Assembly: GCA_029582165.1 (NCBI GenBank)
Contig: CM055870.1
Location: forward strand, 47,200,513 to 47,264,512
From: Portulaca oleracea
Lineage: Eukaryota > Streptophyta > Magnoliopsida > Caryophyllales > Portulacaceae
Direction: 5' to 3'
DNA length: 64,000 nucleotides
Shown here: positions 33,491 through 44,000 of the stretch, piece after piece
How positions within the stretch are numbered: the stretch's first letter is position 1
How the letters are laid out: each line of letters opens with the position of its first letter
Notes under the pieces: generated by a model
Seen by the model: only the letters and a program-made list of their open reading frames with translations
Databases searched by the model: none
What the model was told of the DNA's origin: nothing
Position numbers and translations under genes: made by a program

Positions 33491-34740
33491 TTGTTCTTTT
33501 GTGCTTCAAGATGGGTTCCTTTTCAAGGGAACAAGTTGTGTGTGCCTAAATGCCCGTTGAGAAAATTGCCCGTGAAAGAAGTCGATGGGGGCAGTCTTAC
33601 CAGTCACTTCGGCATCAACAAGATCCTCGACAAGCTTGAGGAGCACTTCTATTGGCCTACAATGAGAAGTGATGTGCACGAGGTGATTTCCAAATGCGTT
33701 ACGTGCCATCATGCTAAGAGTCAGTTCCACCAAGGACTCTACACCCCTCTACCCGTCCCGAATGGCCCTTGGGAGGATTTGAGCATTGACTTCATCGTGG
33801 CTCTTCCCTGGACTGTGCGTGGTAAGGATGTGGTGATGGTGGTAGTGAACCATTTCTCCAAGATGGCGCACTTTGTCGCTTGTGAGAAAACTGACGATGC
33901 CACTCATATAGCTAATCTCTTTTTCCGGGAGATTGTGAGGTTGCATGGTATTCCGAGGACCATCGTTTCGGACTAGGACACAAAATTCATTAGCCACTTT
34001 TGGAGGTCTCTTTGGAAGCTTCTTGGTACCAATCTACTTTTCAATACATCCCACCATCCCCAAACTGATGGGCAAACGAACGAACCAACAAAACCCTCTC
34101 CACCTTGCTTAGGGGGCTTGTGAGCAAAAGTTTGAGGGATCGGGACACCAAGTTATGGTGTGAATCCACTCACTCCTCTTAAACTCCTTCACTACCCTTG
34201 GAGTCGAGAGTGAGTTTTGAGGATGGCGAGAAGGATAAGGAGGTTCAAAAACTTCATCAACAAATTCGGGCCAAAATTGAGAAGACCAACGAACTCTACA
34301 AGACAAGATCCAACAAGCACCACCAGGGCATCATCTTCAAGTCCGTAGGCTTGATTTGGCTACATTTGAGGAAGGAACGATTTTCATCAAGGAGGAAGAA
34401 CAAGCTTATTCCACGAAGTGATGATCCGTTCGAAATCTTGGAGAAATTGAACGACAACGCCTACAAGCTCGACCTTCCCGACGACTTGGAAGTCTCATCA
34501 ACCTTCAACGTTAGTGATCTCTCTCCTTATATCGAGGATGATGATCCCAATGAGGATTCGAGGGCAAATCCTTCTCAAGAAGGGGAGGATGAAGAGGCTC
34601 AAGTACCTTACTCTTCACTTGTTGCCCATTCCAAGAGCGTTGCAACCACTCGCCCGAACATGGAGGTTCAATTTTCCCTTGATTTCGGGCTTTCCAAGAT
34701 CGTCTCGGCTATCCTTTGGATGGGTTCCAAGCCCCTCTAG
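33491..34740 (+). pseudogene. Gypsy element 2 integrase and C-terminal tail
   Basis: The HHCC finger (HFGINKILDKLEEHFYWPTM ... KCVTCHHAK) leads into the core with SIDFIVALP and TIVSD, the positions of the first two catalytic Asp residues. A TAG stop directly follows the second (33974-33976). The rest of the core reads [11 protein letters not shown] in another frame. The C-terminal frame at 34198-34740 contains DDPFEILEKLNDNAYKLDLP and ends in the QEGED tail overlapping the polypurine tract. It continues into the LTR. Confidence 0.85.
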
Positions 34741-35415
34741 AGGATCGGGATATGTCACCTACCCCGTGGGCCTTTTAGACCTTGATGTTATGTCGGGTCG
34801 TCCCAAGAGAGTGTGGTTATTTTGGCATCGGGGGTCGAAAGTGGACTGTATTGGAGAAACAAGTCGAGGAAAAGGAAAATGTGGGACTGGACTAGGCACA
34901 GGTCGTGCCTTGGAAGGCGCTGGTCATGCCAGTTGAACGCTGGCTGCGCCTCCTAGACGCATACCACGTCTTCCCCTTTTCTTCTCTTTGTGTCGAAGTT
35001 GCCCAGAAACAAGCGTTGGTTGTGCCTCTAGATTTTACAAGCATCCGAAGTCTCTGGAGGAGGCGCAACCCACGTTAGGAGAGGCACTGGTCGCTCCTAT
35101 CACTGTCGACGCGGCCCCCTGTTTTCTTTTCAGCGTTTTGTTTTCTTCTTTTGTGCGTGAAATGGGTGGCAAACTTGTAATTTTTGTATCTTTCTCTTCT
35201 TCTCCAATGTTTATATACATTCACATTGGGAAGGAAGAGTCATTACTACTTGGCCATTAATGAAAGCAAGGGTTTCTCCCGAATTTTCCTCTCTCAAATC
35301 TTGTTCTTACTTTAGCTTCAATTCATTGTGGTGATGTTAACAAGTCAATTCTTTTATGAATTAATGGTGCTAGTTTTTATCTAATCTTGGTAGAGTAGTA
35401 GTTCTTGGTGGTGTT
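34590..35415 (+). repeat. 3' LTR of gypsy element 2 (3' truncated)
   Basis: It aligns with the 5' LTR from its first base up to about 35390, then becomes ambiguous. The terminal CCA end is missing. The palindrome-like GGTCGTGCCT/GAGGCGCAACC motifs are present (34905-35095). Confidence 0.75.
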
Positions 35416-35747
35416 AACAAGAGTTGGAATGTGTTAGCAGTGTGCTCATTTGCTATGATGTTCACTTATATTAATGTTGGGTAGGAAGGGAGCGCTCATG
35501 ATGTGTAAGTTCTCTAACATAGCTTGATTAAGCCCCAATTTAATTTTTACATCCTCCAAAAGGTAATGCTTAACACTGTATATTTATATTTCTTGTTGAT
35601 CGCAAGTGAATTTCTAATGTTTAACATCCATTTTATATGATTAGGAAAATATTATTTGGCTATTGGATATTTAGCTCTACACATGGATAGAGGAGTCTAT
35701 TACCATGTTCAGAATTTCAAAAAGCGTAGACTTACTCAATATAAAGA

Positions 35748-36106
35748 CAAAAAATTACTAAAGGGTACCCTAATTTTTGGTGAAATGTTTTTCTGGTACC
35801 CCAACTTTTAAAAACTAATTTTGGGGTACCCTAACTTTTAGAATTAGAAATAATTAGGTGAATTTCCGGCCAATGATTTGAATTCACCGGTGAGTTTTAG
35901 GCGGGAAATTGATTAAGTGTTTTTGTGGACGAAAATGCCCTTTGTTTTTGTGGACGAAAATGATTTGAATCAATCGGAGTTTCGTCGAAAATTCACCTAG
36001 TAATTTCTAATCCTAAAAGTAAGGGTACCCCAAAATTAGTTTTAAAAAGTTAGGGTACCAAAAAATTGTTTCTTCAAAAGTTAGGGTACCTCTAAGTAAT
36101 TTTTTG
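35748..36106. mobile_element. Mutator-like foldback MITE, copy B, inside Harbinger transposase
   Basis: The termini CAAAAAATTACTAAAGGGTACCC and AGGGTACCTCTAAGTAATTTTTTG match the copy at 4038-4385. A perfect 9-bp target duplication, ATATAAAGA, lies at 35739-35747 and 36107-36115. The arms repeat GGTACCCTAACTTTT-like blocks at about 30-bp spacing. The centre has a short inverted GACGAAAATG pair. No ORF. Confidence 0.92.
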
Positions 36107-36299
36107 ATATAAAGAGGTTTTCAATTTTGATCATTCTTAACTTAGAATGACAATGGGAATGACATTTGGAGTGTTAAAAAAACACTTGGAAGATATTGAA
36201 ATATAGAATGTCTCAAGTATCTAAGCGGTGCTAAATCCACATAATTATAGCAACTTGCATGCTACATAACTTCATAAGAATGCAACAAAACGGGGTATC

Positions 36300-36730
36300 A
36301 ATTTCGAAAAGACCAACGGATATTGTAACTTTTGCCAACATCAAAATATATGATACTCAAAATAGAGAAATAATGAATCAATTAAGGATGAGATATGTGA
36401 AAGTTTGACAAATTACTTGAACATCGAAAAAAATATGTAGTTTGTATGAAATGTATATTATGAATAAGATTTTTGTGTATTTTCTTAGTTTTGTACATCA
36501 TTATAAAAGTTCATAATAATTGTAGTTTATATATATATAATTATATAAATATTAATTAATACGATAATAACAACGTCATCGACGAGTCTCTCAATTGCAA
36601 TTACTTATGGTTTGAAAAGGAAAATGTAATAACTTCCACTTACATTATCTCACCTGTATTTACATTGTCCAACTTGCACCAACATGCACCTATATGCACC
36701 AACTTGCAAATTGCACTTTTTCTACTTCTC
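36300..36730. other. AT-rich non-coding stretch after the Harbinger carcass
   Basis: No gene is seen. Short tandem phrases (CACCAACATGCACCTATATGCACCAACTTGCA at about 36675-36710) precede the next MITE. Confidence 0.5.
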
Positions 36731-36735
36731 TAAAG

Positions 36736-36975
36736 AACATGCCCTTAGTTCTTTTATACGGCTGGCTGCGGTGCGGTATGGAGGAAATGTGGTGAATTGT
36801 GGTGGGTTGGGGAAAGTTGTGGCGGGTGTGGTAAAATATAGAAAGTTTAACTTTTAATAAAAAGATAAATTAAATTAGAAAAAGTAGATTGTGGTGGGTA
36901 GTGGGTTGTGGTGAAATATGGAAAGTTGCGGTGCAGTATGACATTACAACCTGCCAACCGCATAAAAGAAAGGGG
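36736..36975. mobile_element. MITE with GTTCTTTT termini, copy 2
   Basis: The left end is AGTTCTTTTATACGGCTGGC and the right end is GCCAACCGCATAAAAGAAAGGGGCC. The interior repeats GTGGTGGGTTG / GTGGTGAAATATGGAAAGTTG symmetrically. It belongs to the same family as 29540-29873. Confidence 0.6.
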
Positions 36976-37146
36976 CCTCAATAGTAGGATTTAATATCTC
37001 ATAAGGGTGTGTCAAATTCATGAGTAAAAGGTAGTTGAGTAAAAATTAAGTTTTTGTAAATTTTATCAAATTCTCCCTAATATACCAAAACCAAATTTTT
37101 TGTGTTTTTAATTGTAGTAAATTTGATAAATTTTGATACAATTAGA

Positions 37147-37276
37147 CACTGTTCTTTTGCGTGTTAACGCAACTGACCGCAACGCAAATTACTGCAACTT
37201 ACCACAAATTATCATTGCATTTTTTACTATTTTTACCGTAATTTACCGCAATTTACCGCAACGCAAAAAAAAACGG
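37147..37276. mobile_element. Short MITE with GTTCTTTT termini, copy 3
   Basis: It starts CTGTTCTTTTGCGTGTTAACGCAACTGACCGCAACGC and ends TACCGCAACGCAAAAAAAAACGGCGCC. The interior is (A/T)TTACCGCAA repeats. Its size of about 130 bp is small for the family. It lies about 750 bp upstream of the kinase start codon. Confidence 0.45.
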
Positions 37277-37492
37277 CGCCTCGGATAAAAAAAACAACTC
37301 AACCCATTTTATCCATGTTTATGACATGCCCAAAAAAAAAAGAGAAGGAAACAAAGTTTCATAAAAAAAAAAGAAAAATAAAGCTGGATTTAATTAATGA
37401 ATAAAACCTTAAACCTTGCATATGACACTACCAAAAGTCCTCACTCAGTCACTGTAGTAGGAGTCCAAATCCACATAGTGAGAGAATTTAGG

Positions 37493-37495
<3 letters not shown>

Positions 37496-37536
<41 letters not shown>
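37496..37536. repeat. (CT)n tract in the kinase 5' leader or promoter
   Basis: About 20 CT units 500 bp upstream of the kinase ATG. CT-rich tracts are common in plant core promoters and 5' UTRs. A C-run (37922-37933) and further CT/TC-rich sequence lie between it and the ATG. The transcription start is not identifiable. Confidence 0.8.
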
Positions 37537-37537
<1 letters not shown>

Positions 37538-38035
37538 AACTGTTTTCATTCTCATTTCTCCAACCCTCCTCTTCCGCATTCACTTTTTTCCAATCACTTT
37601 ACGCCTCCTCTCTGCAAATCACCATCATCATTAACAACTACTACACACTCTCTCAAATCCAGCAAATAAACACCCAACAAACAAACAAAATGCGATACGA
37701 TTAAGTAAAGAGAATACCAACAAGAACAAAAAAGCAGTGCAAATTCTTTGAGTTTGTTATTAGTAGTTGTTGGGTTTGAATGTATAGTAGAAAATAACTT
37801 GCTTTGCTTTTCTTTTCTTTTCTACGCTTCTTTTCTTTTTCTTTCAATCAATTTTTGCTTCTTTTTTGACCGCCATTGCCAAACCTTCAAATCATTACAT
37901 TTCCCCACCTTTGTCGGAGAACCCCCCCCCCCTAAACAAATCTCCATTATTTCCTCTTCCCCATGCTTTTCTTCATCTTCTTCTAGGTTTTGAACCCACC
38001 CAGAAACCCTTGAAGGACAACACACCGCCATTAAG

Positions 38036-41000
38036 ATGGGGTGTGTGTTTGGAAGAGAGGTTGCTGCATCCGATGGCGAGAGCCAAGCAAGGAGAGAGAA
38101 AGCTCAAGTAGCCATGAAAAATGACGAAGAAGTTGGTGCTCGAGAATCGAACAAGGAGACCCAGCAAAATCAGCAGGAGAAGAAGAAGAAGAATGTGAGT
38201 GTGAATGTGGATGAAGGAGGAGGAAATCAACGGCAGAGAGGAGAAAGAAGGAGATCTTCGAAGCCGAATCCGAGGTTGAGTAACCCACCGAAGAACGTCC
38301 ATGGCGAACAGGTTGCAGCGGGGTGGCCTTCTTGGCTCTCTGCTGTCGCTGGGGAAGCCATTAATGGCTGGATTCCTAGACGAGCTGATAGTTTTGAGAA
38401 GCTTGATAAGGTTTTCTTTCTCTTTTATCATTTCTGGGTTTTATTGTTTTTTTTTTAAGAATCTCTGAATGTATGCATATTGTTGTTGGTGGATGTGTTA
38501 GTATATTCTGTGAAACTACTTGTTAGGATTGCTAAGTTTCTGTCCTAGTCTGGTTTGGGGTAGGGGTAGACATGTCCATTCGGACTGGCGGGTCGATTTC
38601 GGGGTTTGGAAATCTTATTCAAAACCCTAAACTCTCGGGCGGGTGGGTTCAGGTCAATTTTCGGGTCGGGTCAAGTTCTGCCGGGTTCTGTTAGTATGGT
38701 TTGGGGTAGCGCTATTTTAAAATTTGTCCAACCTGAATACCCGGTTCAGTCTGACCGACCCGGAAAAAACTGGGTATGGTTATAGATTTTTCAGCCGAAT
38801 TTGACTTGGGCAGATTTGACTGAAAATCCAGACGGAATATTTTTCATTTGCCTATTGGGCGAATCCAGTATGGAACCGAATTCAGGCTTTTCGAATTGTC
38901 TGACCCAGAAAGTACCCCAAAAAACTGAGTATTGGACATCTATTTTCATTGGATGGCTGATTCGTTAGGACCCGAAATGACCCTTGCTCGAATTTTTGAC
39001 TGCCCTATTTGGGGGGGCAAGTTAAGCTAATTCATAAGTTCATTGTTGAGATTTTGGTGGATGTTGATGGAATATAGGAAGTGAAAATGATAAGTGTCTG
39101 TGGTCACTTAAACCACTCGAAATAATTATATATAGGCATATTTAAATCATTTATAAATATGCATTTCGTAGTTTAAAGGTTATTATCACTCATAAACTAG
39201 ATAAAATACTTGATTTAATTGTCTGTTTTTATAAATGTAGAATGGATAAACTATATAAAAATATGAATTATAGGCAATTCAAGGTAATTATTAACCATGT
39301 TGATTTAAGACACGTATCATTGTCCATTAGGAAGCATAAAATGAATTTTTTGATAGTGTGTTTATGCTTTATAGTAACTGGTTCATTGTGTTGTTTTCTG
39401 GCCTCATTTTGGCTTACATATTATTTTTTAGTTTGCTTCCTAGTTATCATTAATTTCCATGTTTTCGTTGTGTTGATTGATATGTTTGTAGATAGGGCAA
39501 GGTACATACAGCAATGTGTATAAAGCGAGGGACAGTTTGACGGGCAAGATTGTTGCACTTAAGAAGGTGAGGTTTGACAATTTGGAGCCAGAGAGTGTGA
39601 GGTTTATGTCACGAGAGATTGTGATTTTGCGACGGCTGGACCACCCCAATGTTGTTAAACTCCAAGGATTGGTCACGTCAAGAATGTCGTGTAGCTTGTA
39701 TCTCGTCTTTGATTATATGGATCATGATTTGGCGGGACTTGCAGCGAGTGCTGGAATCAAGTTCACTGAGTCTCAGGTTGACGGCTTCCCATGATTTTAT
39801 TACTTAAGGTTGCTTTTGGTTGGAGAACTTTCTGCGAAAAGTTAGTTAACTTTCTCAAGTTGACGAACTTTTCTATGTTTGGTAGCCCTTAATAGATGGG
39901 AAAGTTTAATGTGGGACCCATTATTTTACTCTCAAGCTTGTTAAGCATTTTCCCTGGCGGGGAAGTCCCAGGAAATCTTTTCCAATAAACTACTAAATGC
40001 ACCATAAATGTTTTTGGGGTCTTTAGGTTTTTACCCAGCTCTCACATCATATTGTTTCTTATTATATGCACAGGTTAAGTGTTACATGCAGCAGTTGTTA
40101 TCCGGTCTTGAGCATTGTCACAGTCGTTATGTGCTGCATCGAGATATAAAAGGTTCAAATCTTCTTATAGACAACGAAGGGGTCCTTAAGATTGCTGATT
40201 TTGGATTGGCATCGTTCTTTGACCCAAACAACAAGCAACCCATGACCAGCAGAGTCGTTACACTATGGTATCGGCCTCCTGAGCTCCTTCTTGGAGCGAC
40301 TGATTATGGTGTAGGTGTAGACCTTTGGAGCGCTGGATGCATTCTGGCTGAGTTATTGGCCGGGAAACCTATAATGCCTGGTCGCACAGAGGTATTTTGA
40401 AGATGGCCATGTTTATTACCTTTTTTTTTTTCATCTAGTCAATTGTGTGCTTCTGCTTATTGTTATTCATTCTTGGTTCTCCAACATCTCTCCAACCATT
40501 GTTGTTTGCAACTTTTCTGATGTCTCATTGTTATGTTTTTTAGTGCACCTTTTACCTGTTGATATTTCATTTTCTCCTCCTTTTTGTTTGGTTTGACCTC
40601 CCCTCAATCAACCTCAATTGACATTAGGACATGAAGGCAACATTCTTACAGTTTAGCTCTGCGGCTGGGTTTAGACTTTAGAGTTTTGTTTGTAATTTTC
40701 AAAAATTGACCAAGTTTGTGATTGGATTTACATGTATACTTGAAACATCCCCTCAACACCCTCCCCCTTTTATATCTATATTGTATTTTAGATGGAACAA
40801 ATTACATTTACGAAGACGCCACTGGGGGTGCTTGGATTTGTGGACTCATTAGCCCGTTGGCTTATCCAGGTCTATCCTTTCTCAAAAGTAGGAATGGAGG
40901 ATGCTTGGGATGCAGACACTAATTGTACCAAGTCCTCAGGGTCACTGATAATTTTCCAAAATATTTCCTCAAGCACTATTGTCTGACTTAGTAAAAAGAA

Positions 41001-44000
41001 AGAAACCTCTTGTGAATTTGAAACGACAATGTGATATGATTGTATGATCAAGTGTTGGGGGCATTACCTGTAAGCTTGTGGTCTGTGGAGACCAGGTTCT
41101 TATGACACTGTGAAGCTATACCTGAGTTTGAGTTTCGGGTGCCAAATTCCATTTGATCATAAGGTTGTGAACATGGCATTTTTGAGTGGATGTATCTGAA
41201 ACTAGAGCTTGGTGCCAACTACGTTTTATTTGTGTTAAACATCAATTTATCATGTTTCTGTTCATTGCTACTAACTGTCCGCTGCTCCATTTTCTTCAGT
41301 CCAATCTCTCTCAATTTGGTAATTTTGAGTGAATTCTTAAAATTTATGTGCATTATCAGAGCTGTTTTGAAACTATTCAAGTTTTAGTGTAAGGTTCCTG
41401 GAAATATTTTCAGTTTCCTCCGAAAGTTAGAGAACTAGATTTTCAGTGAATACAGAGCTGTCAACTTATTTGGAAGCTGTGGGGAATTCTCGGGACCTTA
41501 GTTAAAAAAGGCTCTAGCTGCACAAAAGCACAAAGGGTCCTCAAGCCTAGGGCACAAGCTTCAAAGCAAAGGCGATGGCTTTTTGGATGAGGATCACACT
41601 TGCATCAATGCTTAAAAAATCATTCTTAAGCCGTAATTTCTTGATAATGTGTTAGATATGACGTTGAAGCAATGATTAAGCTTCATTATGTCAACAAAAA
41701 ATACCACATGTTTTGCATTATTTTGGCTGAGAGGGATAGAAGGTGGAATATAAGAGAGACAGAGAGAAAGGGAGATAGATGTATTACAAAAATTGAGAAT
41801 CGTATGAAAATACGAGGGATTGATGTCTTGTTAAAAGAAAAGAATTTTGACTCTTGGTTTGAAGTGTCAAAAAGCACAGGCTTTCCATAGCTATGCACAA
41901 TAGTTTGGGTCTCGGGCTTTTGTGCGAAGGGCATGCTTTTTTAAGCTAAGCCAGGGACTTTCCTCTGCTGATCTGTAAATGTGGTGCATGAAAGGGGATT
42001 AAGGCTTCTTCTTCAGTTCGGATCCTTGCTGTGATAGGGAGAGTTTTGGAAGAGAATTACTTATGTGTGTCATTACTCATTAGTCATTTGCTCAGTTGCA
42101 GTTAAAATGTCTGGATGCCTTGCTTGGTAACTACTTCTTTTAGTCTATTCATTCATGCTAAGCAAACCGGTCCAGAGGATTCGAGTTGTTACTGTCAGGT
42201 AAAACAGAGAATCGAGTGTGGGAGGTAGCTCGAGATGGTTAATAGTTACTCTCTTGTGCATATATTGTGCTGTGCTAACTGCTAAGTGAAGTAGTTGCAT
42301 CTGAATGCAAAACACACGTGTCCTATGGAAGTATTAAGCTCCAGAAGGCTTCCATTTATGGGTTCCTGTCCTATGGAAGTTGTATGCTTGTGTATTAGCT
42401 CATTAACTGGAGTTTCCAATTCTGGACCTAGATAACTTAATTTTACCTGTCGTCAATAAGTCAATATCCTGTTTTCAATTACTGGGTTATGTTCTACTGC
42501 CTCCATTCTTTTTTATCTGGCTTTTTACCTAACTTTTCTCGTTTCATATTATCTGTCATTTTACAATCCCAATTAACATATTAATTATTGCTTTCCTTAT
42601 TTTACCATTAACATTCATTGAAGCAACCACAAATTTTAATTTTAATTAAGCACGTCTAATTAATTTTTTCACCAACTACTCATTAGATTTTTGTGATATC
42701 GGTTTTCCCTCATCACCTCCAAATGACAGATAAAAATAAACGGAGGGACTACACTGTTGCTTTGTATGTTTTCTCAGTTTATGAATATGGATGTGGCAAT
42801 TATTCTTGCATTCCTTTTGCTTTTCAGAGAGATTTGCCTTGGCTTGGTTTGCCTTTGCATGCCTTGCCTTTTCATTAGACCGACTGTACTCCAATATGGC
42901 TGTATACCGAATATGTCTGTGTGTGACAATGCTTCCTAGTTGTGATTTACATTTACATTTCATGTTCTCATGGTGTCTAGGTTGAACAATTACACAAAAT
43001 ATTCAAGCTATGCGGCTCTCCATCAGAAGAATATTGGAAAAAGTCAAAGTTGCCTCATGCAACCATCTTCAAGCCTCAACATTCCTACAAACGCTGTATA
43101 ATTGACACATTCAAACATTTTCCGCCTTCTTCCTTGCCACTAATTGAGACTCTTCTTGCAATTGACCCAGCAGAACGTAAGACTGCTACGGCTGCCCTAA
43201 ACAGTGAAGTAAGCTTTTTATGTTCAAATGGCTTATCTAACTTTTTTGATCTCTTGTGTCATTTCTGTAACTGAAGTTGCCTAACGTTTTGGGACCTTGT
43301 ACTGAGAAAATTTTATGCATTTTTGTTGTACGGAAACACATTAAGTTCTGATCAAAGTTTTGTCTATCTCAGCTTCCATATGCTTTTTCTTACACCCACT
43401 CACCCATTAGAATGCATCAGCTCCTTTAATGCAACTATCATTACCCCCATTTGATATTCACAATTGAGGCCTTCATTGTCTGTGTTGAGCATGCTGTAAT
43501 TGGGTTTTATTTTATTTTTTTGGGATCCTGGTGCCGTAAACTGGGGAAGTGCACGTGTAAATGAATACCTGAGTTCTAATAGTTTCACTTGTTTGAACCT
43601 TATTACATTATGGTTCCATCTGCAGAATAAGTCGGCACAGAATGACTAGACATTTATTTTACTAGGGGCTCTGTATGCTTTTTCAGGACAAAGAAAGCCA
43701 GTCAGGGAAAGGATTGTTAAGTGAAGGCTAAATAATTTGAGGATCTATGTAAAAAGTGCATTGGGGATTGCACCCAATGATAGAACTTTCATTGTGAATA
43801 TGATAATCAGTTTGTTTGGTGAGCCCATTAGTAAATATAGAGCAAACAGAAGTTCCTGTTGGAATCTTCCCAGTTAACTATATATAAGTCACCTTGTTAC
43901 CATTTGGCTGTTAAGTCTTTCCTTTTCTTGCTTGCATTTTTGTTTATGCATGCCCCCTTGGGAATTTCCTGAAATATTTGCATCTTGAGCTTGTAAATTT

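Larger units (their letters stand above)
27376..35415 (+). mobile_element. Gypsy element 2 with both LTRs, interrupted by an hAT-like element
   Basis: The 5' LTR (27376-28260) begins TGAAGAGGCTC and ends CTCCA before the primer site TTTGATATCAGAGC (28261-28274). Internally it holds gag (about 30321-31480), protease (31560-32060), RT-RNase H (32100-33400) and integrase (33580-34140). A polypurine tract (34577-34589) follows, and then a 3' LTR begins TGAAGAGGCTC at 34590. The 3' LTR fades at about 35415, where Harbinger transposase codons resume. The end is truncated, so no target duplication is seen. All protein domains carry stops or shifts. Confidence 0.85.
27023..36290 (+). pseudogene. PIF/Harbinger transposase remnant, broken by two insertions
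   Basis: The 5' part (27023-27375) begins MDDKD after a plausible acceptor and carries YEPEKCKQLLRLTLDAF, as in Harbinger-type DDE transposases. It stops at a gypsy element (27376 to about 35415). The frame resumes near 35422 with NVLAVCSF, FTYINVGWEGSAHD. A probable intron (about 35508-35644) follows, then KYYLAIGYLALH and YYHVQNFKKRR to 35747. A 359-bp Mutator-like foldback interrupts again, and the tail (about 36107-36290) still reads FGVLKKHLEDIE. The stretch between STICEY and NVLAV is missing, so the gypsy insertion was accompanied by loss of sequence. The DDE triad cannot be complete. This is the DDE_Tnp_4/HARBI1 family. Confidence 0.75.

Noticed and set aside
35391..35400. GAGTA near the gypsy 2 right end as a match to GAGTA before its left LTR (27371-27375), hence a target duplication
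   Set aside because: The 3' LTR seems to continue past it and lacks its CA end, so the match is probably chance.
37397..37669. Possible upstream ORF with a Leu-Ser repeat before the kinase
   Set aside because: It is driven by the (CT)n tract, and its ATG lies far upstream in sequence that may not be transcribed. I could not support a conserved uORF.
40722..40986. Small ORFs in kinase intron 3
   Set aside because: They lie inside an intron whose flanking exons join in frame. There is no conservation with the kinase family.
41672..41890. Short polar ORF in kinase intron 3
   Set aside because: No known domain and no splice context; it matches neither neighbouring exon frame.
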